A stretch of DNA of 64,000 nt from Bog-756 sp963737625 (lineage in GTDB: Bacteria; Actinomycetota; Acidimicrobiia; Acidimicrobiales; RAAP-2): positions 2,046,001-2,110,000 of the forward strand of contig CAVTTK010000002.1 in NCBI GenBank assembly GCA_963737625.1, written 5' to 3'. The number at the start of each line of letters is the position of its first letter. Position 1 is the first letter of the stretch. The position numbers and the translations under genes are program-made. This document shows positions 45,040 to 53,682 of the stretch, piece after piece. Under the pieces are notes generated by a model that saw nothing but the letters and a program-made list of their open reading frames with translations, did no database searches and had not been told where the DNA came from.

Positions 45040-45409
45040 TGCAAGGCTCTCTCAAGGAGCAGGGCTGGGAGCGACTTCCATCAGTCACGATCTACCGGTC
45101 CTCAGTCGGCGTCGTTGTGATGGTCGTGGCGTGTCGTGGTGAAAGGGTATCGCCGGGAGGACGTTTCGATGATCTCTATCACCTACCCCCTTCGCGAGAT
45201 CACAAGGGAGAGGGGGCCTGGCGGCCCCCGTGGAACGGAACCGCCGCGCGACGGGCCCGGGGAAGCGGCAAGCCAGTCGGCGAGGCACCGAAGGAGGTGC
45301 ACCGGAAACGGGGGGCAAGAGCGGCAGGGGGGTGCTACCTGGCACAGGGGACACAGATATGGGGTATCCCCCAACGGCACATCGGGGACGGTCGTCATGA
45401 GTTGAACCA
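45040..45409. other. Purine-rich intergenic region
   Basis: No gene. GA- and G-rich, with a GGGGGCC-TGGC-GGCCCCC hairpin at 45212-45229. The composition resembles R3 but the alignment is weak. Confidence 0.4.
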
Positions 45410-46087
45410 TCAGCTCGGAGCCGTCATCTTGATCGAACCACCGAGCTGTTTTAGAAGGGCGAGGTTCGCAGTTGTGTGGCCATGTGCGCTGATGATGTAT
45501 TGAGTCCCACTGATCTGCCATTCGAGCGCAAGGTGCCCGACGTAAGCACCCTCTCCATGTTGCGCTTCCCGTTCGACACGCAGGCTGTCGTTTGGGCAAA
45601 CGTACTCCTTCGTCATCCAGGTTCCGACCTTCACTGTTCCGAGGAAAGTTCCGCCGATGCACGGTTTCGGAGGGCTATCGGCAGTTGGACGAGCCTCAAC
45701 GGTCACATGACCATTTGGCTTTCCATCAACGCCGACGTAGCCAGGAGGCACGACAAAGCCGGTGAACTCAAGGAAGAAGACCGAATACGGAGGGGAACCC
45801 TCAAGACCCACACACGGAACGGAGGTGGCAGCCCCCACAGAATGAGGGCACGACATCCCCTGACCAGAGAGCGAAGGCACGATCTGGGGACAAGGGACGT
45901 GATAGCCGAGCCGGTGGGCCGCACCGGCGCATTCAGATTCCAGCACATCGGGAGCGGCGACCAGTGCGGGCACTGGAGATGACGCTTGAAGGGCTGATGC
46001 CTTCGGCCTGCCTGCAGGTGAGCGCATGGTCGAGCAAGCAGACACCGTCAGGATGACCATGAAGACAGACACGCACTGCTTCGCCAA
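45410..46087 (-). CDS. Lipoprotein, unknown function
   Basis: About 225 residues from a TTG at 46087, which gives the compact signal MAKQCVSVFMVILTVSAC with a lipobox; the true start is uncertain. The mature part has several Cys (CAGAAHRLGYHVPCPQIVPS, MSCPHSVGAATSVPC, KPCIGGTF, YVCPNDSLRVE) that may form disulfides, and a final beta-rich segment ISGTQYIISAHGHTTANLAL. No family is recognised. Confidence 0.55.
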   Translation of the reverse strand: MAKQCVSVFMVILTVSACSTMRSPAGRPKASALQASSPVPALVAAPDVLESECAGAAHRLGYHVPCPQIVPSLSGQGMSCPHSVGAATSVPCVGLEGSPPYSVFFLEFTGFVVPPGYVGVDGKPNGHVTVEARPTADSPPKPCIGGTFLGTVKVGTWMTKEYVCPNDSLRVEREAQHGEGAYVGHLALEWQISGTQYIISAHGHTTANLALLKQLGGSIKMTAPS

Positions 46088-46163
46088 TGGCTCCTGTCTC
46101 AGACTCCAGCTCTTGCACGTCTGAATCACTGGCGTGAGCCTACCTACCAAAGTACCCCCTGCC

Positions 46164-46193
46164 CTGCCCCAGACCACCGGATCGGTGGGGCAG
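46164..46193 (+). repeat. R2 dispersed repeat, copy 9
   Basis: CTGCCCCAGACCACCGGATC then GGTGGGGCAG; CTGCCCC/GGGGCAG and the inner CACCG-GAT-CGGTG form a clear hairpin, in line with terminator use. It lies just 3' of the HIT gene. Confidence 0.65.
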
Positions 46194-46198
46194 CCCGC

Positions 46199-46648
46199 TC
46201 AGTCAACGAACAGCAACCTCGCCCTGGCGGCGGCCACCTCGATTTCCTTGGCGTCGGGCATCACGCCCGCAGTGAACATCTCGACTTGCAGCTTCGGTCC
46301 ACGTACCCCGAACGCCGTCATCTGCGCCATGGTCACAGGTTGGACCACGTAGTGGATATGCACTGGCTCACCTCCGGCGTGCGACCAGAGGCAGTTGTAG
46401 ACCTGATCAGCGTTGACGAGTTGGCCTGCCACCGCAGAAGCCCGATGGAGAAGTGGTCCGAGTTCCACGGCTTCGTCCATCGTGAGATCAGCCACCGCAG
46501 TGACGTGGCGCTCTGGCTTCACGATCAGGGTCCCAATGCCTAGTGGTCCAATGCAGTGCTCGACAAGCCAGTGGCGAGATCGGTGGATCAGGCCGCCCGG
46601 AAGCTCCCGCTCGCCACGTGACAGTTCGCAGGCGATGCATTCGATCAC
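46199..46648 (-). CDS. HIT-family nucleotide hydrolase/transferase
   Basis: 149 residues from a GTG at 46648 (VIECIACELSRGERELPGG). The HIT-type region has WLVEHCIGPLGIGTLIVKPE and RHVTAVADLTMDEAVELGPL, and the catalytic triad motif HIHYVVQP. The CIAC at the start may bind zinc, as in several HIT proteins. They hydrolyse nucleotidyl bonds (Ap4A, adenylated substrates). An upstream open frame extends to the NUDIX gene, from which it diverges; both could serve nucleotide-derivative clean-up. Confidence 0.78.
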   Translation of the reverse strand: MIECIACELSRGERELPGGLIHRSRHWLVEHCIGPLGIGTLIVKPERHVTAVADLTMDEAVELGPLLHRASAVAGQLVNADQVYNCLWSHAGGEPVHIHYVVQPVTMAQMTAFGVRGPKLQVEMFTAGVMPDAKEIEVAAARARLLFVD

Positions 46649-46738
46649 CTCGACAGTGTTGCACCGGCAACTGACTGCCGGGGTGCCACTGATCGCCGGG
46701 AAGGAGCGGCTGGGCCTGATCCTCGGAGCTATCTTGGG

Positions 46739-47203
46739 ATGGTGATTTCCCCTCACGTTCGCCACCTTCGAGACAGGGTGGGCCATGATCTCCTCTTACT
46801 CCCCTCGACGACGGTCCTGCCGCGAGATGGCTCCGGACGCATTCTCCTCGTCCGCCTGATCGACTCTGGGAACTGGGCCACCATCGGTGGTGCGGTTGAA
46901 CCCGATGAAAGCCCAAGTGACGGTGCCGTTCGGGAGGCCAAAGAGGAGGCTGGCGTCACGGTCGAGTTGGGCAACGTCCTCGGCGTCTTCGGTGGAGCCG
47001 AGTACCGCGTGACCTATCCGAACGGCGACGAGACGGCTTACGTCGTGACAGCCTTCGATGCGACGGTGGTGGGGGGAACCCCTCGACCAGATGGAGACGA
47101 GACCTTCGAGGTGGGTTGGTTTCTGCCCGAGGAGTTGCCCGTCGCTGAGATGGGCGGGCTTACAAAGGCTCTATTTCGGGACCTCGGACTGTCAAAGCCT
47201 TGA
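46739..47203 (+). CDS. NUDIX hydrolase
   Basis: 154 residues. The NUDIX box is complete: GG-AVEPDESPSDGAVREAKE-EAGV, matching G-x5-E-x7-REUxEExGU, with the usual helix-loop-helix for Mg2+ coordination. Flanking strands (ILLVRLIDSGNWATIGG before, YVVTAFDATVVGG after) are as in ADP-ribose/NTP pyrophosphatases. It hydrolyses a nucleoside-diphosphate derivative. It diverges from the HIT gene. R2 copy 10 begins 4 bp after the stop. Confidence 0.93.
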   Translation: MVISPHVRHLRDRVGHDLLLLPSTTVLPRDGSGRILLVRLIDSGNWATIGGAVEPDESPSDGAVREAKEEAGVTVELGNVLGVFGGAEYRVTYPNGDETAYVVTAFDATVVGGTPRPDGDETFEVGWFLPEELPVAEMGGLTKALFRDLGLSKP

Positions 47204-47207
47204 CGCC

Positions 47208-47235
47208 CTGCCCCCGAACGCCGGTCGGGTGGGGC
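47208..47235 (+). repeat. R2 dispersed repeat, copy 10
   Basis: CTGCCCCCGAACGCCGGTCG then GGTGGGG, directly after the NUDIX stop. Confidence 0.65.
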
Positions 47236-47283
47236 ATACCGGCACTTCTGCCACACGCTGGCTAGGCCCTTAGGATTGGGGAA

Positions 47284-47757
47284 GTGACGAATCCCGATGA
47301 GTTTCAGAGGCCAGCTCAGATGCCGATTGCCCGCTTCCTGGGCGTCCTTCCTGTCACGAGCCCGGATCGTGCGCTGCCTTTTGGTGGGAGGGTGCAGATA
47401 CTCGGCATCGAGCGATACGACACTCGTTGCGCAGTGACCTGGCGGTTAGCTCCGATTCCTGACCCTGTGGAGGAGAACAAGCTTGCGATGGCCGATCTTG
47501 ATCAGAGAACGAGAGGTCGATCAGAGGGTGAACGGCAAGTTCTGCGAAGGGAGCTGGCGCGTCGCCTAGTGAGCCCCGGTGCCGAATGCACGTTGTCCGA
47601 TGATGTCGGCACTACGTACCAGTTCTGTGGTGGAGGTAGTAGTGGAGGCGGCCAAGAGAAAATCGGGCGAAGCGACTTCATCCCGGCGATACCACAGTCA
47701 GCAACAGCCCTCACTGTTCACTGGAACGATCTTGAGTTCCAGGTTTCCCTCACCTGA
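47284..47757 (+). CDS. Conserved-looking hypothetical protein
   Basis: 157 residues from a GTG. QMPIARFLGVLPVTSPDRAL, VQILGIERYDTRCAVTWRLA, then a charged helical middle (ADLDQRTRGRSEGERQVLRR) and C-terminal strands SATALTVHWNDLEFQVSLT. The beta-alpha-beta appearance suggests a real cytoplasmic protein, but no family is recognised. It is followed by R2 copy 11 after its stop. Confidence 0.5.
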   Translation: MTNPDEFQRPAQMPIARFLGVLPVTSPDRALPFGGRVQILGIERYDTRCAVTWRLAPIPDPVEENKLAMADLDQRTRGRSEGERQVLRRELARRLVSPGAECTLSDDVGTTYQFCGGGSSGGGQEKIGRSDFIPAIPQSATALTVHWNDLEFQVSLT

Positions 47758-47772
47758 ACCACTGGCTGAGCA

Positions 47773-47800
47773 CTGTCCCGAAACACCGGATCGGTGGGGG
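47773..47800 (+). repeat. R2 dispersed repeat, copy 11
   Basis: CTGTCCCGAAACACCGGATC then GGTGGGGG; shares the CACCGGATCGGTGGGG core exactly with copy 9. Confidence 0.6.
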
Positions 47801-47824
47801 CCGAATCGCATTTAGTCTTGGGCC

Positions 47825-48247
47825 GTGGTGGATGATCCGGACCCATGGGCGGAGTCGTACATACGTCAGGCAGCCCTAGCCCCCCATCTCAACCGTGACG
47901 AAGCTCTGGTACTCCTGCGAAAGGTGGCCCAAGGCAACGACGAGGCGAGGTCGGACCTCATGACAGCGGGCAGGCGGATAGTGGTCTCCAACGCTCGGCG
48001 CTACGTTCCATCACATGGCGATCTAGCGTCGGTGCTTCGTTTTGGTGAGCAGGGCCTTCGTACGGCGATTGACCGATTTGATGAAACTAAAGGGTTTGCC
48101 TTTCAGACCTATGCCACCTGGTGGATTCAACAGACCATTACCCGAGGTGCTCCTGGCAATCTGGGAGGGGTGCGAGAGCCAGTACCACCGCAACCACAAT
48201 CTCCCTCCGGCACTGTCCATCTTGATGTTCCCGGTACTGCTAGCTGA
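47825..48247 (+). CDS. Sigma-70 region-2-only protein
   Basis: 140 residues. It contains sigma region 1.2 and 2 signatures: DPWAESYIRQAALAPHLNRD, EALVLLRKVAQGNDEARSDL, then RRIVVSNARRYVPSHGD and the -10-binding region RFDETKGFAFQTYATWWIQQ followed by TITRG. Region 3 and the -35-binding region 4 are absent; the C-terminus is a short Pro/Ser tail. Either a truncated sigma factor or an unusual regulator that binds RNA polymerase or single-stranded DNA. The start is GTG. Confidence 0.72.
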   Translation: MVDDPDPWAESYIRQAALAPHLNRDEALVLLRKVAQGNDEARSDLMTAGRRIVVSNARRYVPSHGDLASVLRFGEQGLRTAIDRFDETKGFAFQTYATWWIQQTITRGAPGNLGGVREPVPPQPQSPSGTVHLDVPGTAS

Positions 48248-48248
48248 A

Positions 48249-48281
48249 CGTCCCCTATCGCCGGCTGAAGGTCGCGTCATC
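48249..48281 (+). repeat. R2 dispersed repeat, copy 12
   Basis: CGTCCCCTATCGCCGGCTGA then AGGTCGCGTCATC, starting 1 bp after the stop of the sigma-like gene. Confidence 0.6.
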
Positions 48282-48313
48282 TGCATGGGGACGCAGAAGC
48301 TGATAGCGGTTAG

Positions 48314-49102
48314 CTAAAAGCCGTCGTAGCCCACGTTTGTGGATGGCACCCCACCGAGCAGCGCATTCAGCGGGCTGGAGAGGGTGACAGTCATTTCCGG
48401 GAAGCAATTGCTCGTAGGTATACCAATCGGACAGCCACCGGGATGGACGTTCTCGGTGGAGAATGAGATCACCGCGTTGGTCTGACCGGGAGCGAACGTG
48501 ACGGTGCCCGAGTTCGGGTTGAATGCGGCGGCGTCCCCGATGAAATATGTGTCATAGGTCCCGCCACTCGTACCGTTGGAGGTCGCAAAGCCAACCTGTA
48601 CTGTCCTCGATGAGGGCTGACTCAGCTCAACGGGCACGGCAATCGTCCCAGAGAAAAGCTCAGCAGCGGAATCAAACGACACAGTCTGAATCGGCGTGAC
48701 TTGGACTCGTGTCGAGGGGTGGCCGTTGCCCTCGGTGTTGGATGCTCGCACGTGGATCTCATAACGCTGTCCATTGGTGAGTGGGCTGACCGTACACATG
48801 GTGGCGCCGATGGTGGTACAGGTCTGACCACCGTGCGAGGCGGTTACCGTGTAGCCGGTGATGGGGGAACCGCCGTCAGAAATCGGTGCCGACCACGACA
48901 CCGCTGCGCCCCCACTGAGGGCGGTTGCCGTCACCGCTGTGGGAGCTCCGGGCTTCTTGATTCTGGGGGCATGAGCGCCCGCAGGCACGCTAACCACAAC
49001 CGTCAGGACGGTTACCGCAAGCACCCCCGGTGCCAACAGCCTAAGGACGTTGCGCCCCACTGGCATGAGGCGACGATCTGTCTCATCCAGAAGTGGGCTC
49101 AT
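48314..49102 (-). CDS. Exported FN3 plus Calx-beta-like protein
   Basis: 262 residues from the ATG at 49102, with AAGGAGGGG upstream. A signal region (VLAVTVLTVVVSVPAGAHA) is followed by an FN3 domain (PGAPTAVTATALSGGAAVSW, GSPITGYTVTASHGGQTCTT, LTNGQRYEIHVRASNTEGNG). The C-terminal part resembles a Calx-beta module (VQVGFATSNGTSGG, GTVTFAPGQTNAVISFSTEN). Likely a surface-binding protein. The Calx-beta part ends without the usual remainder and may be naturally short. Confidence 0.75.
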   Translation of the reverse strand: MSPLLDETDRRLMPVGRNVLRLLAPGVLAVTVLTVVVSVPAGAHAPRIKKPGAPTAVTATALSGGAAVSWSAPISDGGSPITGYTVTASHGGQTCTTIGATMCTVSPLTNGQRYEIHVRASNTEGNGHPSTRVQVTPIQTVSFDSAAELFSGTIAVPVELSQPSSRTVQVGFATSNGTSGGTYDTYFIGDAAAFNPNSGTVTFAPGQTNAVISFSTENVHPGGCPIGIPTSNCFPEMTVTLSSPLNALLGGVPSTNVGYDGF

Positions 49103-49197
49103 GTACCCCTCCTTCATTTGGGTGGGGCTTAGAACCGCGGTGGCGGTCAATGGCAGCCTTAGCTGGGATCCCCAACCACGTTCTCGAGGGGCGCCAC

Positions 49198-49268
49198 CCG
49201 CCCCCGAACGCCGGCTGAGCGGCGGTTGTTGACCGTGGCTGATCGGCACATCCGGGCGTGTGGAAAAC
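49198..49268 (+). repeat. R2 dispersed repeat, copy 13, with tail
   Basis: CCGCCCCCGAACGCCGGCTG, AGCGGCGGTTGTTGACC, then GGCACATCCGGGCGTGTGGA (49245-49264). It has both head and tail parts and ends 9 bp before the methyltransferase start. Confidence 0.65.
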
Positions 49269-49594
49269 TAGTTGTGATGGAACGAGACATCCTCGACTAC
49301 TACAACGAAGGCCGTGAGCAAGACAGACTCGTCTCCTTTGGTCGGCTCGAGTTTCTGCGCACCCAAGAACTCCTTGACCGGCATCTGCCCCCTCCTCCTG
49401 CATCAATCTTGGACATCGGTGGTGGAGCTGGGATTCATGCCTTGCCACTCCAAGAGCGGGGATACAAGGTCACACTGATCGATCCAGTCGAGCTCCACAT
49501 CCAGCAAGCGATGGAATCCGGCGTGGTTGATGCTTCCGTTGGGAACGCCCGGCACCTTCAGCTTGAGGACGATGCTGCTGACGTGGCATTACTG

Positions 49595-50686
49595 CTAGTG
49601 ACCCGAGTCAGAGATCCGCTGACAGTAAGCAGCCAGGGTGTCGAGGATCTCATCGGCCGTCTTGTGCCAGACGAATGGTTTCGGTTCGTCGTTCCAGTTG
49701 TCCACCCATGCGGTGATGGCTGACTCGAGCTCTTTAGTTGAGCGATGGGTGCCACGTCGGAGCCACTTGTTGGTCAGCTCGGCAAACCAGCGCTCGATGA
49801 GGTTGAGCCACGAGCTGTAGGTGGGAGTGAAATGCAGATGGAAGCGTGGGTGGCGGATGAGCCATTTCTGGATCTCGGGCGTCTTATGGGTCGCATAGTT
49901 GTCGACGACGAGGTGTACGTCGAGATCCTCGGGAACGTTCCGATTGATCAGGTTCAGAAAGGACCGGAACTCGACAGCCCGGTGCTTGTCGGTCATGTTG
50001 GCGATGACCTTCCCGGAGGCGACGTCCAGTGCTGCGAAGAGGTTGGTGGTTCCGTGTCGGACATAGTCGTGGGTCTGACGCTCCGGCAGTCCTGGGCGAA
50101 GCGGAAGCACCGGTGCTGTCCGATCGAGTGCTTGGATCGAAGTCTTCTCGTCCACGCAGAGCACGAGCGCTCCTTCGGGTGGATTGACGTAAAGCCCCAC
50201 AACATCACGGACTTTCTCCACGAACTGGGGATCAGGCGAGAGCTTGAAGGACTCGACCAGATGAGGCTTGAGTCCGAACGCCCGCCAGATCCGACTGATG
50301 GCCGACTGGCTCATGCCCGTTTCCTGGGCCATCGAACGCGTCGACCAGTGGGTGGCGTTCTTCGGCGTCTCCTCCAGCGTCTTCACGATGACCGCCTCGA
50401 CCGCGTCATCACCGATCTGGCGAGGGGCGCCCGGGCGGGGGTCGTCGTTGAGGCCATCGAGTCGATGCGCCATGAACCGATTCCGCCACTTGCCCACGGT
50501 GTGACGGCTGACGCCAAGTCGAGCCCCAACGTCGACGTTGTTGCCCCCTTCGGCACAAGCCAGAACGATGCGACATCGAGAGGCCAGAGCTTGCGCACTC
50601 TTTGGGCGACGCGCCCAACGTTCGAGGGTCTGGCGCTCCTCGTCGCTCAGTACAAGCCCGATTGGTTGCTTTCTCTGCGGTCCCAT
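49595..50686 (-). CDS. IS630-family transposase, apparently intact
   Basis: 363 residues. N-terminal helix-turn-helix region (GARLGVSRHTVGKWRNRFMA), then SQSAISRIWRAFGLKPH and a DDE catalytic domain: LVLCVDEKTSIQALDRTAP, DLDVHLVVDNYATHKTPEIQ and SSWLNLIERWFAELTNKW. The DDE triad is present and the length is typical, so it may be active. The C-terminal residues overlap the left inverted repeat. Confidence 0.93.
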   Translation of the reverse strand: MGPQRKQPIGLVLSDEERQTLERWARRPKSAQALASRCRIVLACAEGGNNVDVGARLGVSRHTVGKWRNRFMAHRLDGLNDDPRPGAPRQIGDDAVEAVIVKTLEETPKNATHWSTRSMAQETGMSQSAISRIWRAFGLKPHLVESFKLSPDPQFVEKVRDVVGLYVNPPEGALVLCVDEKTSIQALDRTAPVLPLRPGLPERQTHDYVRHGTTNLFAALDVASGKVIANMTDKHRAVEFRSFLNLINRNVPEDLDVHLVVDNYATHKTPEIQKWLIRHPRFHLHFTPTYSSWLNLIERWFAELTNKWLRRGTHRSTKELESAITAWVDNWNDEPKPFVWHKTADEILDTLAAYCQRISDSGH

Positions 50687-50776
50687 CGATGTCTCCCATC
50701 GTCGTCGATAACGATGGGAACGCGGGCGCCGGGTGGGAAATTCCTAAACTGGACAAGTATTTATGACTCGGGTCAC
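49598..50776 (-). mobile_element. IS630-family insertion sequence, complete
   Basis: 1179 bp. Perfect 13-bp terminal inverted repeats GTGACCCGAGTCA (49598-49610) and TGACTCGGGTCAC (50764-50776). The TA on each side (49596-49597, 50777-50778) is the target duplication expected for IS630/Tc1-mariner transposition. It splits a methyltransferase gene. Confidence 0.93.
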
Positions 50777-50925
50777 TAGGTCCGCTTTACCACCTCACGG
50801 ACGAGAACGATCGGGTCGGGGCTCGACTGTGCTGCGCAAGCTCGAAGCCCTCTAGTCACCGGAGCAGAACTCGGCATGTTGGCCGAGACCTACCCCGAGA
50901 CCCCGGAGATGATGACCGGTTGAGG

Positions 50926-51306
50926 GCAAGCCGGCTACGGGTCACCCTCCCTCAATAGCCAGGCGCCAATCGCACGGACCGTTCGCCAAAGGCAATAGCT
51001 GCCATCACCAGTCGAAGCAGAGTGGAGTTGACCCGGTTCCCCGGCCGACCTCAGCCTGGCGCCGACCTTCGACAGCAACCGCAGCGATGACCAATCGGGC
51101 TTTCGACACGTCCGATCATCAAGGATCTCCTGTTTCCTATGTCCCGAGAGATCCGTTTCCTAAATTAAGTCGTGAGGGAGCACACTGCCTTGGGCACTTT
51201 CTGACCTCGCGAGAGGATAGGTGATAGGGGCGTCAGAAACGTCTGCTACTCACAGTTCTAAGCTATTCTGCGGATTCTGAATCAGGACTTCGGCGGGAGG
51301 ATCGCT
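50926..51306. other. Intergenic upstream of 51307 gene
   Basis: No gene is supported; AT content rises towards the promoter-proximal part (TTTCCTAAATTAAGTCGTGA near 51158). GGCGGGAGG precedes the ATG at 51307. Confidence 0.4.
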
Positions 51307-52959
51307 ATGCGTTGGCGCGACTTGGGATTGCTCGGACTTTGCTTGCTGCTTGTGCCGGTGTTGGTGGGCGGCCCAGCACCAATCGTTGGTGCATCTACTC
51401 CTCACCTTTCGGCAGATCAGGTCACCCTGTCTTTTGGGGATGTCATCGTTGGTTCCAATTCGGGCCCTGGTTTGCCGAACATCGAAAACATACGCACCTT
51501 CTCCCTCTTCAACGCGAGCGGCTCCACGGTTACGATCGACGTGGCGAGTGAGGTGATCTATTCGGGCGCTGGTGCCGACGACTACTCCCTAGTCCTGCCG
51601 AATGGTTGTATAACCGCCGGCACCCTCACAGTTTTACCGGACACCTCGTGCCCTATCGAGGTCTACTTTCATCCGAGCGCAGCCGGAGACCGCCCGGCCA
51701 CTATGACGATCGAAGCCTCTGACAGTACGACCACCGTCGTGAGCCTCTCGGGCACCGGTACCCCAACGCTCACGGCGTCGCCTGGAAGTCTCAGTTTTGG
51801 GTCCACCACACTTGGCACCTTCACCGCGAGCTCCTTCGTTCTGACTAATGCAGGAACGACTACGGACTCCATTGACCTCTCTACCAGTGACCTGACCGTT
51901 TCTGGCCCCGGTGCAGACGATTACGTTGTGAACCCGTCTAGCAGCTGTCCGGGTGACGGCGTCAACACCGTTGTCTTGAACCCGGGGGCTGGATGCACCC
52001 TGAACGTCAGCTTCTTTCCAGGGGCGCTCGGGGTCCGGCCCGCCACCATAGCTATCAAGGGCCTTGAAGGGACCACTCTGAATGTGAGTCTCTCTGGAGC
52101 CGGATCAATCGGCTACTACCAGGTGGACTCTCGTGGTCATGTAGCCCATATGGGTGATGCGGGCTACTACGGCGACGCCGGGGGCACCCACCTCAACCAG
52201 CCAATCGTGGGTATGGCTGCGACCGGCGACGACGGGGGTTACTGGCTCGTGGCCAGGGACGGCGGCATCTTCGCCTACGGCGACGCAGTCTTCTACGGGT
52301 CTCACGGTGGCTCGCACCTCAACCAGCCCATCGTGGGCATGACGGCGACACCCGATGCTGGCGGATACTGGTTCGTCGCCTCCGACGGCGGCATCTTCTC
52401 GTACGGTGACGCGCAGTTCTACGGCTCTCACGGCGGTTCTCACCTCAACCAGCCCATCGTGGGTATGGCGTCCACTCCTGACGGCGGGGGCTACTGGCTG
52501 GCGGCCTCGGACGGCGGGATCTTCTCCTACGGCGACGCGCAGTTCTACGGCTCTCACGGCGGTTCTCACCTCAACCAGCCCATCGTGGGTATGGCGTCCA
52601 CTCCTGACGGCGGGGGCTACTGGCTGGTGGCCTCGGACGGCGGGATCTTCTCCTACGGCGACGCGCAGTTCTACGGATCGACCGGCGCTATCCGTCTGAA
52701 CCAGCCGATCGTGTCCATGGCGGCGATGCCGACTGGTCACGGCTACTGGTTCAGCGCAGCAGACGGAGGACTGTTCAACTTCGGTGATGCACCCTTCCAA
52801 GGCAGCGGAGTAGGGACCGGGTTGGGTCAGGTCGTCGACATGTCCTCAGACGGCGGTCCCACCCCTCAGGCACAAGCCGACGTCCCGGCCATTCGTCAGA
52901 CCCGCGTCCCGGGCTTCAGCGATGCAATACGCCACTTTCCGCACTTTGCGGGGCCCTGA
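51307..52959 (+). CDS. Exported Ig-like (SPD-2/Hydin-type) plus six-unit DGG propeller
   Basis: 550 residues; the ATG at 51307 follows GGGAGG. The signal peptide GLLGLCLLLVPVLVGGPAPI is followed by two choice-of-anchor/Hydin-like Ig domains (~30-150 and 150-255), each with SFGDVIVGSN or SFGSTTLGTF and TCPIEVYFHP or GCTLNVSFFPG. Residues ~260-520 hold six propeller units (GYWLVASDGGIFSYGDAQFY). Two units (52411-52537 and 52537-52663) are near-identical with a 126-bp period. Probably a cell-surface binding or adhesion protein. Confidence 0.85.
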   Translation: MRWRDLGLLGLCLLLVPVLVGGPAPIVGASTPHLSADQVTLSFGDVIVGSNSGPGLPNIENIRTFSLFNASGSTVTIDVASEVIYSGAGADDYSLVLPNGCITAGTLTVLPDTSCPIEVYFHPSAAGDRPATMTIEASDSTTTVVSLSGTGTPTLTASPGSLSFGSTTLGTFTASSFVLTNAGTTTDSIDLSTSDLTVSGPGADDYVVNPSSSCPGDGVNTVVLNPGAGCTLNVSFFPGALGVRPATIAIKGLEGTTLNVSLSGAGSIGYYQVDSRGHVAHMGDAGYYGDAGGTHLNQPIVGMAATGDDGGYWLVARDGGIFAYGDAVFYGSHGGSHLNQPIVGMTATPDAGGYWFVASDGGIFSYGDAQFYGSHGGSHLNQPIVGMASTPDGGGYWLAASDGGIFSYGDAQFYGSHGGSHLNQPIVGMASTPDGGGYWLVASDGGIFSYGDAQFYGSTGAIRLNQPIVSMAAMPTGHGYWFSAADGGLFNFGDAPFQGSGVGTGLGQVVDMSSDGGPTPQAQADVPAIRQTRVPGFSDAIRHFPHFAGP

Positions 52960-52963
52960 CGCA

Positions 52964-53034
52964 CTGTCCCCCAAGCCGGGTCGACGGCGGTTATCAACCA
53001 GGGCCGACTGGCACTTCGAGGCTTGTGGATAACC
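52964..53034 (+). repeat. R2 dispersed repeat, copy 14, with tail
   Basis: CTGTCCCCCAAGCCGGGTCG, ACGGCGGTTATCAACC, then GGCACTTCGAGGCTTGTGGA at 53010-53029, starting 4 bp after the stop of the propeller gene. The rest of the gap 53035-53682 holds only the small frame below. Confidence 0.65.
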
Positions 53035-53065
53035 CATGTCGTGACACTCGCTGGAGTCCCGACGG

Positions 53066-53257
53066 TCAGCCCGCCAAATCAATAACTGTCGGGGTGCCGA
53101 AATACGTCCTTAAGTTGACAGATGCAATCGCGATCACAATCGCAGTGTCGGCACCGATCGCACCAGGGTTCTCGATCAGGACTTCTATCCCTGAGAACCA
53201 TCGCCATCGAATGTCCCAGATTGTCTTCTGGTCCTCCTCCGAGAACGGCTTCCACAC
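53066..53257 (-). CDS. Small protein with good Shine-Dalgarno, unrecognised
   Basis: 63 residues from a GTG at 53257, preceded by GGGAGGTG at correct spacing. MWKPFSEEDQKTIWDIRWRW, SGIEVLIENPGAIGADTAIV then IAIASVNLRTYFGTP. An acidic/aromatic N-terminus and a hydrophobic middle are seen; no family is known. Confidence 0.45.
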   Translation of the reverse strand: MWKPFSEEDQKTIWDIRWRWFSGIEVLIENPGAIGADTAIVIAIASVNLRTYFGTPTVIDLAG

Positions 53258-53682
53258 GTTGACACCTCCCGATCGACGGACTCATTGTTCGCCAATCAGT
53301 GAGGTGTTGCGTTGATGAGTTGAGGACACACCGGAACTGAACCGCCTCCCACCAGGCGCACAAGGAACGGGCCGACCTGATCCCGAATGATTGTTCTGCT
53401 CGGGTGCGTGGACGAGGCAACTCAGATATGGCAAGGCGCATATTCGGCGTTCTGGCGGACTTCTGCGACGGAAGCTCGCACAATGACACACAGAACTGCT
53501 ACAAGTAGTTCTCCCGCTGAGCGACCTTGGCAGCGCCAAAGTGGAGCTCGAACCCCTTTTTCTGTAAGCGTTGGCACGAGCGCGTTCTTGACGCCCAGGA
53601 ACTGGGCCTGACCTCACCGGCGCAGGGCCCCGATGTAACGGTCTCGTAGCGCCGGGGCGAGCGGCATGGCAGAGTTTCAGCC

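Larger units (their letters stand above)
49277..50925 (+). pseudogene. SAM-dependent methyltransferase interrupted by IS630
   Basis: ATG at 49277. MERDILDYYNEGREQDRLVS, then SILDIGGGAGIHALPLQERG (motif I, SAM-binding), YKVTLIDPVELHIQQAMESG and EDDAADVALLL lead to 49597, where IS630 begins. Removing the IS and one TA joins in frame to GPLYHLTDENDRVG at 50779, restoring motif IV/post-IV of a class I methyltransferase. Beyond that the frame is degraded. Substrate unknown. Confidence 0.85.
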
